11,718 nucleotides of DNA from Candidatus Omnitrophota bacterium (GCA_003510525.1 DOMD01000145.1:1-11718); one strand, 5' to 3'; counted from the stretch's first letter, positions 6,229 through 11,718 are shown. Notes: generated by a model not told the origin, from the sequence alone. A program made the numbers and translations.

Positions 6229-7566
6229 ATGGAAAGAACTATAACAGACTTAAAGCTTAAAGTAGTCGCGGAATTGGCCGGCAAGATGAACTTGGCTCAG
6301 GATTACGCGGAAAGAAAAGAGCTGGTCTGTGAGGTATTTTTAGCCCTGGGGGCTAATCCTGAGGATAAAGGCCTGATTAAAAAGGTGGGTTTTGTGGTGG
6401 ATATGGCCTCTGCCGAGAACTTTGCCCGGGATTTTCTGGAGTTAGAGGTAATCTCCGGATTCTTGAATGATCAGGATGTTGAGGATATCGTCATAGACGG
6501 CCTTAAGCCTATATTTCTGCACAGCACCAAGGGCGGCTTTATCAAAACCGATAAAAAGTTCTCCAGCTCTAAGGAGTTGGGACTATTCATAAAAAAGCTG
6601 ATAGTTCTTTCCGGACGGAATAATATTGATACTATAAGCGATATTCTTAATTTAGAGCTTCCGGATGGCGGGGGCAGGGTGAATATCGTGCAGTCCCCTT
6701 TTGGCCCGCAGTTGACTATTACCCGGGCCAAAATGCACCCTTTAAGTATTATTGATTTGATAGATAAACATGCCCTTTCTTATGAGCTGGCGGCCCAGCT
6801 TTGGCTTTATGTTGAGGGAATGTCGGTTAAGCCGGGAAATATTATTATCGCCGGAGGCCCCGGAGCCGGAAAGACTACCCTGTTGAATGCTTTATTGTCG
6901 TTTATTCCGCCCAAGGACCGCTTGGTAGTGATTGAGGACACCCTGGAATTAAACACTCACTCTTTAAATGAATGTTCGCGCTTAGAAAGTAATGAGAATG
7001 TCAGCCTGGCGGATTTGGTGAAAAATTCCTTAAGGATGCGCCCGGACCGGATTGTCATCGGCGAGGTCAGAGGCGCGGAGGCCAAGGATTTAATGACTGC
7101 AATGAATGTGGGCAGATACTGTATGGGCACCATCCATGCCTCAACTTCCCGGGAGGCGATCATCAGATTACAGAATGAGCCGATGAACGCGCCTTCGGTG
7201 CTGATTAACCTGGTGGATGTCTTTGTGATTATGAAGAAGTTGGAATCAGGCGGCAAGGTGAGAAGGGTGGTTAATGAGCTGGTGGAGACCGCCGGATTAG
7301 AGCAAAAAGAGGTCTTGATTTGTCCGGTCTGGAAATACGACTCGGATACGGATAAATTCTGCGAGTTGAGCCCCGGCCCTTACCGCGACCATCTGGCCAA
7401 AGCCAAAGGCCTGTATCCTACGGAAGTAATCAAAGAAACAAAACTGCGCGCCGAGATACTGCGTAAGTTAAAGAAATTAAATCAGACTTCTTACGTAGAG
7501 ATAACTAAATTTTGCAGTCTCTACAGCACCGACAAAGCCAAAGCCCTGGCCGAACTAAAGATGTAA
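6229..7566 (+). CDS. cpaF: CpaF/VirB11-family secretion or pilus ATPase
   Basis: A cytoplasmic hexameric-type ATPase of 445 residues that powers Flp/Tad pilus assembly or type II/IV secretion. Residues 1-170 form the N-terminal domain, including DVEDIVIDG at 83-91 and an arginine-bearing DGGGRVNIVQSPFGP segment at 146-160. The core follows: Walker A GGPGAGKTT at 209-217, Asp box VIEDTLEL at 234-241, Walker B RPDRIVIGEVRG at 271-282 and His box GTIHAST at 300-306. All are intact. The C-terminal 100 residues are more variable. No pilin, prepilin peptidase or TadB/TadC gene lies nearby, so its partner machinery must be elsewhere. The ATG has no ribosome site. A DNA-uptake or archaellum-like role cannot be excluded. 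Confidence 0.88.
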   Translation: MERTITDLKLKVVAELAGKMNLAQDYAERKELVCEVFLALGANPEDKGLIKKVGFVVDMASAENFARDFLELEVISGFLNDQDVEDIVIDGLKPIFLHSTKGGFIKTDKKFSSSKELGLFIKKLIVLSGRNNIDTISDILNLELPDGGGRVNIVQSPFGPQLTITRAKMHPLSIIDLIDKHALSYELAAQLWLYVEGMSVKPGNIIIAGGPGAGKTTLLNALLSFIPPKDRLVVIEDTLELNTHSLNECSRLESNENVSLADLVKNSLRMRPDRIVIGEVRGAEAKDLMTAMNVGRYCMGTIHASTSREAIIRLQNEPMNAPSVLINLVDVFVIMKKLESGGKVRRVVNELVETAGLEQKEVLICPVWKYDSDTDKFCELSPGPYRDHLAKAKGLYPTEVIKETKLRAEILRKLKKLNQTSYVEITKFCSLYSTDKAKALAELKM

Positions 7567-7584
7567 GCATATTATCTGTGTCAG

Positions 7585-7610
7585 CCGCAGGCGGACCCGC
7601 CTACGGCGGG
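7585..7610. repeat. REP-like GC-rich palindromic element
   Basis: Two adjoining hairpins: CCGC-AG-GCGG (7585-7594) and CCCGCC-TAC-GGCGGG (7596-7610). The GC content stands out from the surrounding intergenic DNA. Its position just after the cpaF stop codon fits an extragenic palindrome that could block exonuclease decay or mark a dispersed repeat family. It has no T-run, so it is not a classical terminator. Confidence 0.5.
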
Positions 7611-7641
7611 AGATAGAGCACTGTAGTAAAATGGAATTATT

Positions 7642-7715
7642 GCGCCCGTAGCTTAATTGGATAGAGCATCAGTCTACGGAACTGAGGGTTGGCCGTTCGA
7701 TCCGGCCCGGGCGCG
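7642..7715 (+). tRNA. tRNA-Arg(ACG)
   Basis: A class I tRNA of 74 nt. Acceptor GCGCCCG pairs with CGGGCGC, with discriminator G at 7715. The anticodon stem TCAGT/ACTGA encloses CTACGGA (anticodon ACG). The T-arm is GGCCG-TTCGATC-CGGCC. CCA is not encoded. A34 of this tRNA is the standard bacterial substrate for deamination to inosine, which lets it read CGU, CGC and CGA. A TAAAAT at 7627-7632 is placed like a -10 box, but no -35 hexamer is recognisable. Confidence 0.97.
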
Positions 7716-7724
7716 TTTAAATTT

Positions 7725-8189
7725 GTGAGTATTCAGCTGGATAGATATTATATGCTCGAGGCCCTGAAAGAGGCCAAGGAGGCCTTTGAAGAGGATGAGG
7801 TCCCGGTAGGGGCGGTAATTGTCAGCCAGAAAAGGATTATCGCCAAAGCCCATAATCAGATCGAGCGTCTCAAAGATCCCACGGCCCACGCCGAGATGAT
7901 CGCCATTACCCAGGCGGCTTCTACCCTGGGAAGTAAATGGTTGAACGACGCCTCTATCTATGTTACGATTGAACCGTGCAGTATGTGCGCCGGGGCATTG
8001 GTCCTGGCGCGGATAAAGAACATAGTTTACGGCGCCCAAGACCCCAAAACCGGGGCCTGCGGCTCGGTGGTAAATATCGTCAATCATAAGAAATTAAACC
8101 ATCGTATTACGGTTGAAAAAGGGATATTAGAAAAAGAGTGCGGTTATTTACTTAAAGAGTTTTTTAAGAAGAAGAGGGATAGGCAATAA
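7725..8189 (+). CDS. tadA: tRNA-specific adenosine-34 deaminase
   Basis: A zinc enzyme that converts A34 of tRNA-Arg(ACG) to inosine. I choose GTG 7725 (154 residues). Longer readings run into the tRNA gene, while the family-conserved DRYYM-x-x-AL helix needs residues upstream of the alternative ATG at 7752. Motifs from the GTG: EVPVGAVIV at 25-33, the zinc and catalytic segment H55-A56-E57 (Glu57 the proton shuttle) and PCSMC with zinc ligands C85 and C88, then DPKTGACGS at 106-114. The C-terminal helix ends in FFKKKRDRQ. Length and motifs match the E. coli enzyme. Only 9 nt separate the tRNA 3' end from the start codon and no ribosome site is visible, so the message probably begins as a tRNA-mRNA transcript released by 3' tRNA processing. 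Confidence 0.93.
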   Translation: MSIQLDRYYMLEALKEAKEAFEEDEVPVGAVIVSQKRIIAKAHNQIERLKDPTAHAEMIAITQAASTLGSKWLNDASIYVTIEPCSMCAGALVLARIKNIVYGAQDPKTGACGSVVNIVNHKKLNHRITVEKGILEKECGYLLKEFFKKKRDRQ

Positions 8190-8217
8190 TAAAGCAACTT
8201 AACTAGTTGAAAGTGCT

Positions 8218-8991
8218 ATGCAGATTAATAAATCAAGGCTGGGCGGTTTAAGACGCGTTGAATTATATGGTAATCCCGGAACGCCAGAAGGGCGAAGCAA
8301 AGGTGGCAAGAAAACTATACGTTTATTTCATCGAGATAAAGATTTGGCGAGAAAAGTTGGATTCATAATTAGAAAAGAAATAAAATATCCTAAAAGATGC
8401 GCGGAGTTGGCAGAGTTAATCGGGGTTATTTTAGGAGATGGGGGTTTGTCAGGAAATCACCAGTTGGTTATATCTTTTAATAGCAGGACAGATAAAGAAT
8501 ATTCAGTATTTTTAGGCAAAATTTTAAGAAAAGTATTTTCAATTGGTTATCATATTCATCCCCGTAAAAATTGTAATGGCGCAGACATGGTAGTAAGCAG
8601 TTCAAACCTAGTTGATTTTTTATTAAAACAGGGATTAGTTGCTGGAAACAAGGTAAAAAATCAAGTAGGCATACCTGACTGGATAGATGAAAAAATTGAG
8701 TATCAAAAAGCCTGCTTACGCGGTTTAATAGATACCGATGGGAGCTTCTATTCTCATAGGTATAATTCTAATGGGAAGAGTTATAAGTATCTTAAGCTAT
8801 GTTTTGCTAATTGTTCTAAGCCTTTATTAAATTCTGTACTGAGAATATTAAGGAAATTTGATTTCAAGGCTTATATGCATGGAGATCAGGTCTTTATTAA
8901 TTCTATGTCGGGAATTAAAAAGTATTTTGTGGAAATAGGAACGCATAACCCAAAGCATTCAGATAAAATAATAAAGTTTTTAGTGAATTAG
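8218..8991 (+). CDS. Free-standing two-motif LAGLIDADG homing endonuclease
   Basis: A monomeric homing endonuclease of 257 residues. The first LAGLIDADG helix is AELIGVILGDGG at 65-76 with acidic D74. The second is CLRGLIDTDGS at 166-176 with acidic D174. The family-typical ending IGTHNPKHSDKI is at 240-251. The N-terminal 45 residues (RLGG, YGNPGTPEGRSKGGKKT) are Gly/Arg/Lys-rich and probably contact DNA. Both acids are present, so cleavage activity is possible. There is no intron or intein around it: it stands alone between tadA (28 nt upstream) and tRNA-Ser(GCT), whose first base is 5 nt after the stop codon. The coding DNA is visibly more A+T-rich than tadA, consistent with horizontal arrival. 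The target site is unknown. Confidence 0.85.
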   Translation: MQINKSRLGGLRRVELYGNPGTPEGRSKGGKKTIRLFHRDKDLARKVGFIIRKEIKYPKRCAELAELIGVILGDGGLSGNHQLVISFNSRTDKEYSVFLGKILRKVFSIGYHIHPRKNCNGADMVVSSSNLVDFLLKQGLVAGNKVKNQVGIPDWIDEKIEYQKACLRGLIDTDGSFYSHRYNSNGKSYKYLKLCFANCSKPLLNSVLRILRKFDFKAYMHGDQVFINSMSGIKKYFVEIGTHNPKHSDKIIKFLVN

Positions 8992-8995
8992 TATT

Positions 8996-9084
8996 GGAGA
9001 GGTGCCAGAGAGGCCTATTGGAGTTGCCTGCTAAGCAATTGACCTGGGTAACCGGGTCCCAGGGTTCGAATCCCTGCCTCTCCG
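8996..9084 (+). tRNA. tRNA-Ser(GCT)
   Basis: A class II tRNA of 89 nt. Acceptor GGAGAGG pairs with CCTCTCC, with discriminator G at 9084. The anticodon stem GTTGC/GCAAT (one G-T pair) encloses CTGCTAA (anticodon GCT, reading AGC and AGU). The long variable arm is based on GACCTGG/CCGGGTC and the T-arm is CAGGG-TTCGAAT-CCCTG. The next three bases, 9085-9087, are CCA, the only one of the four tRNAs here with an encoded CCA. That CCA could have been supplied by the element that integrated at this site. Confidence 0.97.
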
Positions 9085-9279
9085 CCATTGCAACCAATTC
9101 GCACTTTGGTGTTCTTCATCTAGTAATGCCAAAGTGCGAATTTTGCTATGCGCGACGTAATAAGGCTTGAATTCCCTCTCATTCCCTTCAAAAAGCTGGT
9201 AAAAATCAGCCTCCTTGGTTAAAACCGGCTCAAGCGTGATCGATCCCAGCAATTCCTTAAGCGCCAGGGCATTTCCAAT
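9031..9279 (-). pseudogene. C-terminal remnant of a large serine recombinase, reading into tRNA-Ser(GCT)
   Basis: On the minus strand an open frame runs from just after a stop at 9280-9282 to a TAG at 9031-9033 inside the tRNA anticodon loop. Its middle, ITLEPV...FYQLFEGNEREFKPYYVAHSKIRTLALLDE...SANWLQW (written with gaps), resembles from memory the extreme C-terminus of large serine recombinases: an x-LEP-x segment, then PYY-x-A-x-T/S-x-I and TLALL. The upstream catalytic and DNA-binding domains are missing, and in-frame stops lie directly before it. The last 20 residues are only the antisense of the tRNA. I read this as what is left of an integrated element whose recombinase gene ended at the tRNA attachment site. 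Confidence is moderate because only about 60 residues are informative. Confidence 0.45.
9096..9142. repeat. 14-bp perfect inverted repeat just past tRNA-Ser(GCT); terminator or att-site arm
   Basis: AATTCGCACTTTGG (9096-9109) and its exact reverse complement (9129-9142) enclose a 19-nt loop. On the plus strand the right arm runs into TTTT, so it can act as an intrinsic terminator for the tRNA. It also lies inside the recombinase-tail remnant, 9 nt past the encoded CCA, where an attachment-site repeat would be expected. Between 9143 and 9465 there is no intact gene: the recombinase scrap, then A+T-rich promoter DNA for aroD. Confidence 0.6.
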
Positions 9280-9360
9280 CTATGCTTATTTTTCCCTTGA
9301 CTTTTTTATTCTATTATATACACTATACATCTAGGCAAAAAACCTCAAAAATTACATAAA

Positions 9361-9388
9361 TTGACAAAGATTACCCACCAAATACAAG
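9361..9388 (+). promoter_or_regulatory. Likely aroD promoter
   Basis: A perfect TTGACA (9361-9366), a 16-nt spacer and TACAAG (9383-9388, four of six matches). The start would be near 9395, leaving a 70-nt leader that contains the hairpins at 9423-9454. A second TTGACT at 9297-9302 has no good -10 box. Confidence 0.45.
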
Positions 9389-9422
9389 TTATTAATAATT
9401 CGCAATCTTAATAAAGATATGA

Positions 9423-9454
9423 TATCCTTATTTTAAGGATAGGGGCTCCTTATC
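9423..9454 (+). promoter_or_regulatory. Mutually exclusive hairpins in the aroD leader
   Basis: Three complementary segments: TATCCTTA (9423-9430), TAAGGATA (9434-9441) and TCCTTATC (9447-9454). Segments 1 and 2 pair over 8 bp with a 3-nt loop. Segment 2 can instead pair with segment 3 over 6 bp (TAAGGA with TCCTTA). Only one hairpin can form at a time, as in attenuators, but the loop of the first is tight and no T-run follows. A regulatory role is inference. Confidence 0.35.
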
Positions 9455-9465
9455 ATAATCTCAAA

Positions 9466-10209
9466 ATGATAAAAATAGGAAAAACAGAATTAGGGAAGAT
9501 CCCGAAAATAGCTATAGCCATTGCTGATCGGGAAGATAATAAGTTAATCAAACCCGCTTTTGTTGATATACTAGAAATCAGAGTAGATCAATTTAAGAAA
9601 GCAGACCCGATTTATGTAAGGAATGTTATTGAAACAAGAAGGAAAATAGGGGTTCCTCTAATTTTAACAGTTCGTAATAAAGAGGAGGGTGGACAGAAAG
9701 ACATTTCTAATGAGTTAAAGCTAAGCATATTTAAAGAATGCATACCATTAGTTGATGCTGTTGATATAGAATTAAGATCACCTATCCTATCGGAAGTTAT
9801 AAAAATTGCAAGAAAAAATAAGAAATTAGTTATTGTATCTTGGCACAATTTTAAGATGACGCCGAATGACAAAATGCTGAAAGATATTCTTAATAAAGCG
9901 AAAAGAAGTGGTGCAAATTTAGTTAAAATTGCGGTTAAAGCAAATAAGGTAGAAGACCTTAATAGACTTATGAGATTTACTATAGAAAATAAATCTAAAA
10001 ATATAATTACTATTTCTTTAGGAGAAATAGGCAGTATTTCGCGCTTAACTTTTCCAGGACTTGGTTCTTTAATTACTTATGCCTATATTAATAGGCCATC
10101 AGGATTAGGTCAAAGAACATTAGACGAACTACGAGAACACCTGCGGGTATATTATCCCAAGTATAATCAATACTACATAATAAAGTCGCGTACCATTGAG
10201 TATGCTTGA
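9466..10209 (+). CDS. aroD: Type I 3-dehydroquinate dehydratase
   Basis: Catalyses step three of the shikimate pathway, 3-dehydroquinate to 3-dehydroshikimate, through a lysine Schiff base. In the 247-residue TIM barrel the substrate and catalytic residues are visible: E37 and R39 in DILEIRVD, VRNKEEGG at 69-76, E102 in VDIELRS, catalytic H127 in VSWHNF, Schiff-base K154 in LVKIAV, R193 in SISRL and Q216 in GLGQRT. Length matches E. coli AroD (252). The gene stands alone, is clearly A+T-rich compared with the genes left of tRNA-Arg, and lies directly behind a recombinase scrap, which suggests import or at least a different history. No ribosome site precedes the ATG. A strong terminator follows it. 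No other aro genes are in the window. Confidence 0.92.
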   Translation: MIKIGKTELGKIPKIAIAIADREDNKLIKPAFVDILEIRVDQFKKADPIYVRNVIETRRKIGVPLILTVRNKEEGGQKDISNELKLSIFKECIPLVDAVDIELRSPILSEVIKIARKNKKLVIVSWHNFKMTPNDKMLKDILNKAKRSGANLVKIAVKANKVEDLNRLMRFTIENKSKNIITISLGEIGSISRLTFPGLGSLITYAYINRPSGLGQRTLDELREHLRVYYPKYNQYYIIKSRTIEYA

Positions 10210-10232
10210 TAGTTCCAATTGAGATTCTTCAG

Positions 10233-10276
10233 AAATAAAGGGCAACCCTTGATAAAGAGTTGCCCTTTATTTTTTT
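10233..10276 (+). terminator. Strong intrinsic terminator of aroD
   Basis: AAATAAAGGGCAAC (10233-10246) pairs perfectly over 14 bp with 10259-10272, and the stem runs into seven T (10270-10276). It is 23 nt after the aroD stop codon. The A-rich 5' arm makes it potentially bidirectional. Confidence 0.92.
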
Positions 10277-10415
10277 AAAAAGTCATTGACACAGGAACTC
10301 AGATTATAATGTCCTCCATTAGTCAAGAGGAATTCTAAGTATTATCGGAGTCCTTTTCGTGGTTCTTTTGGTTCGATTGCAAACGGATCCGCCAGTTCTA
10401 GATGGCAGGTTTTTC

Positions 10416-10443
10416 TTGACAATTCCATTTTTATATGTAAAAT
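10416..10443 (+). promoter_or_regulatory. Leaderless promoter of the DUF4143 ATPase gene
   Basis: A perfect TTGACA (10416-10421), a 16-nt spacer and TAAAAT (10438-10443). The ATG at 10450 begins 6 nt after the -10 box, so the transcript should start at the start codon, as in dus. Bases 10277-10415 hold a second perfect TTGACA/TATAAT pair, at 10286 and 10305, but its 13-nt spacer is too short; otherwise nothing is recognisable there. Confidence 0.7.
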
Positions 10444-10448
10444 GGAAT
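10422..10448. promoter_or_regulatory. 10-bp perfect dyad overlapping the promoter, probable operator
   Basis: ATTCCATTTT (10422-10431) and AAAATGGAAT (10439-10448) are exact reverse complements around a 7-nt centre. The dyad starts right after the -35 hexamer, contains most of the -10 box and ends 1 nt before the ATG. A dimer bound here would exclude RNA polymerase. The ATPase itself, or a remote regulator, could be the ligand. Confidence 0.5.
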
Positions 10449-10449
10449 C

Positions 10450-11589
10450 ATGTACTCCAGAATACTAAGCCCTCCGAAGAATAAAAGCTTCTTTCTTTTT
10501 GGCCCGCGCGGCACCGGTAAGACTACGTGGGTAAAATCCGCTTTCCCCAAAGCTATATTCATCGATCTCCTTGAATCGGAAATCTACAATGATCTTTTAG
10601 CCAATCCCCAGCGTCTAGAGACATTTATCCCCAAGGATTTTAAGAATTGGGTTATCATTGATGAGGTCCAGCGGGTTCCGGAGCTCCTTAATGAAATACA
10701 TCGTCTTATTGAGAAGAAGCAGTATGTTTTCGTGTTGACCGGATCAAGCGCCCGTAAACTAAGAAAAAAGGGAGTTAATTTGCTCGCGGGTAGAGCATTG
10801 ACTTATTCCTTTCATCAGCTTACGGCGATTGAATTGGTTAAAGACTTTAATCTCGCGCATTCACTTAAATTTGGTCAATTACCTTGTGTCTACACGGAAA
10901 AAGACCCGAAAGCCTATCTTGAAAGTTACGTTGAGACTTATCTGCGGGAAGAGATTCAGCAGGAGGGGCTGACCAGAAATTTAAGCGCGTTTTCCCGGTT
11001 CCTCGAAGCGGCGAGTTTTTCACAAGGTTCGGTCCTGAATACATCCGGGGTCGCGCGTGAATGCGCGGTTGAGCGTAAAGTTGTTGAAAATTATTTCTCT
11101 ATTCTTGAAGATCTTTTAATCGGGTGCCGGCTGCCTGTTTTTACGAAAAAGGCTAAACGCCGGATGGTTGCGCATCATAAATTTTACTTTTTTGATGTGG
11201 GGATATACCGCACTATTCGTCCTTCCGGCCCGCTTGATATGCCGGAAGAAATGGAGGTCGTGGCATTTGAGACGCTCGTATTTCAGGAATTGCGCGCGAT
11301 TAATGATTATTTACGGTTGGGGTATGAGCTTTATTATTGGCATACCTCAAACCAGGTGGAAGTTGATTTTGTGCTCTATGGCAACAAAGGATTAAAGGCT
11401 TTTGAGGTTAAGCGGACGAGCCGTCTTCAGGAGAATATGTTGCGCGGATTAAAGGCTTTTTTGAAAGATTATCCTTCGGCAAAGGCCTACCTTATTTATG
11501 GCGGCGCAAGGCGTCTTTATGAAGGCAAAATTACTATTTTGCCTGCTCAAGAGGCACTTTTGACTCTACCGGATATTCTCAAGAGTTAA
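10450..11589 (+). CDS. AAA-family ATPase with DUF4143 (AAA_14 + PD-(D/E)XK-like C-terminus)
   Basis: A soluble protein of 379 residues. AAA_14 ATPase domain: Walker A GPRGTGKTT at 18-26, Walker B WVIIDEVQ at 67-74, sensor-like LTGSSARKL at 96-104 and AGRALTY at 113-119. A middle winged-helix-like region at about 190-235 may bind DNA. The C-terminal DUF4143 region has EVDFVLY at 304-310 and FEVKRTS at 318-324, i.e. D306 and E319-x-K321 in the order of a PD-(D/E)XK nuclease core. The family is very widespread in bacteria and archaea, often as single mobile-looking genes, and its function is not settled; roles in defence or as toxin-like ATPases have been proposed. The start is fixed by the leaderless promoter. 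From 11590 to the end of the window I see no gene or clear signal. Confidence 0.88.
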   Translation: MYSRILSPPKNKSFFLFGPRGTGKTTWVKSAFPKAIFIDLLESEIYNDLLANPQRLETFIPKDFKNWVIIDEVQRVPELLNEIHRLIEKKQYVFVLTGSSARKLRKKGVNLLAGRALTYSFHQLTAIELVKDFNLAHSLKFGQLPCVYTEKDPKAYLESYVETYLREEIQQEGLTRNLSAFSRFLEAASFSQGSVLNTSGVARECAVERKVVENYFSILEDLLIGCRLPVFTKKAKRRMVAHHKFYFFDVGIYRTIRPSGPLDMPEEMEVVAFETLVFQELRAINDYLRLGYELYYWHTSNQVEVDFVLYGNKGLKAFEVKRTSRLQENMLRGLKAFLKDYPSAKAYLIYGGARRLYEGKITILPAQEALLTLPDILKS

Positions 11590-11718
11590 GTTGTCTGGCT
11601 AATTGCTTTTTGGTAGTGTGTGGCGCAAAATAAGAAGACGCTTTACATAACACCATTAATTGCAGGTAGATGTGAAATAAATACTATAGAGCTATAAAGT
11701 AAATAGATGTCACTATTT

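Noticed and set aside
7689..7724. Longer tadA reading from TTG 7689
   Set aside because: It would start inside the tRNA-Arg gene, and the added residues are tRNA sequence, not protein homology.
8218..8991. Endonuclease gene as part of an intron or intein
   Set aside because: Both neighbouring genes are complete and uninterrupted, so it is free-standing.
8915..9097. Minus-strand frame with RQGFEPWDP-like peptide
   Set aside because: Antisense of tRNA-Ser(GCT) and of the endonuclease 3' end; an artefact of the conserved tRNA sequence.
10286..10310. Perfect TTGACA and TATAAT hexamers after the aroD terminator
   Set aside because: The spacer is only 13 nt, too short for sigma70, and no gene starts close downstream; the real promoter fits at 10416-10443.
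10340..10400. tRNA-like fragment with GGTTCGATTGC
   Set aside because: The T-stem does not pair and no acceptor or anticodon arm is present.
1..11718. CRISPR array or origin of replication
   Set aside because: No regularly spaced direct repeats and no cluster of DnaA-box-like sites or dnaA/dnaN genes are visible.

Overview
The window looks like a bacterial chromosome segment from a Gram-negative-type, probably uncultivated lineage. Candidatus Omnitrophota or a relative is my best guess, from the style of the small secreted proteins and the tRNA-flanking repeats, but this is inference and no marker gene proves it. Coding density is high. Promoters of the sigma70 type (TTGACA/TATAAT-like with 16-17 bp spacers) can be read directly. 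Some genes have strong Shine-Dalgarno sites (AGGAGG, GGAGG), while others have none and appear to be leaderless.

Layout. Positions 1-990 carry the 3' part of a membrane-anchored HD-GYP c-di-GMP phosphodiesterase, followed by tRNA-Ser(CGA) and a hairpin plus GAGCGAGCG-type repeat. Positions 1247-1978 hold a two-gene module: a zeta-toxin-like P-loop kinase and, starting directly after its stop codon, a 50-residue basic protein that is a plausible antitoxin. Positions 2090-3396 encode a small two-helix membrane protein, a secreted coiled-coil protein and a soluble HD-domain hydrolase. On the minus strand, 3441-4406 is a tRNA-dihydrouridine synthase. It is divergent from tRNA-Ser(GGA), and each has a readable promoter, set back to back. 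After that tRNA come a secreted, highly charged helical protein, a class A beta-lactamase-fold serine hydrolase and an orphan CpaF/VirB11-type secretion ATPase.

The 7.6-10.2 kb stretch is the most dynamic. tRNA-Arg(ACG) sits 9 nt in front of tadA, the gene for the deaminase that converts A34 of exactly that tRNA to inosine. Next is an A+T-rich free-standing LAGLIDADG homing endonuclease gene that ends 4 nt before tRNA-Ser(GCT). On the other side of that tRNA is an inverted repeat and what looks like the C-terminal scrap of a large serine recombinase, read on the minus strand into the tRNA. This tRNA therefore appears to be a used integration site. An A+T-rich type I 3-dehydroquinate dehydratase (aroD) with a structured leader and a strong terminator follows. 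The window closes with an AAA/DUF4143 ATPase carrying a C-terminal PD-(D/E)XK-like motif. Its promoter is leaderless and contains a perfect 10-bp dyad.

The unifying theme is tRNA biology plus mobile DNA. There are four tRNA genes (three serine isoacceptors and one arginine), two tRNA-modifying enzymes next to tRNA genes, and endonuclease, recombinase and toxin-like genes around them. I do not see a complete new multi-gene defence or metabolic system. The best candidates for something under-described are the kinase plus 50-residue protein pair, the tRNA-Ser(GCT) integration scar and the DUF4143 gene with its dyad promoter.
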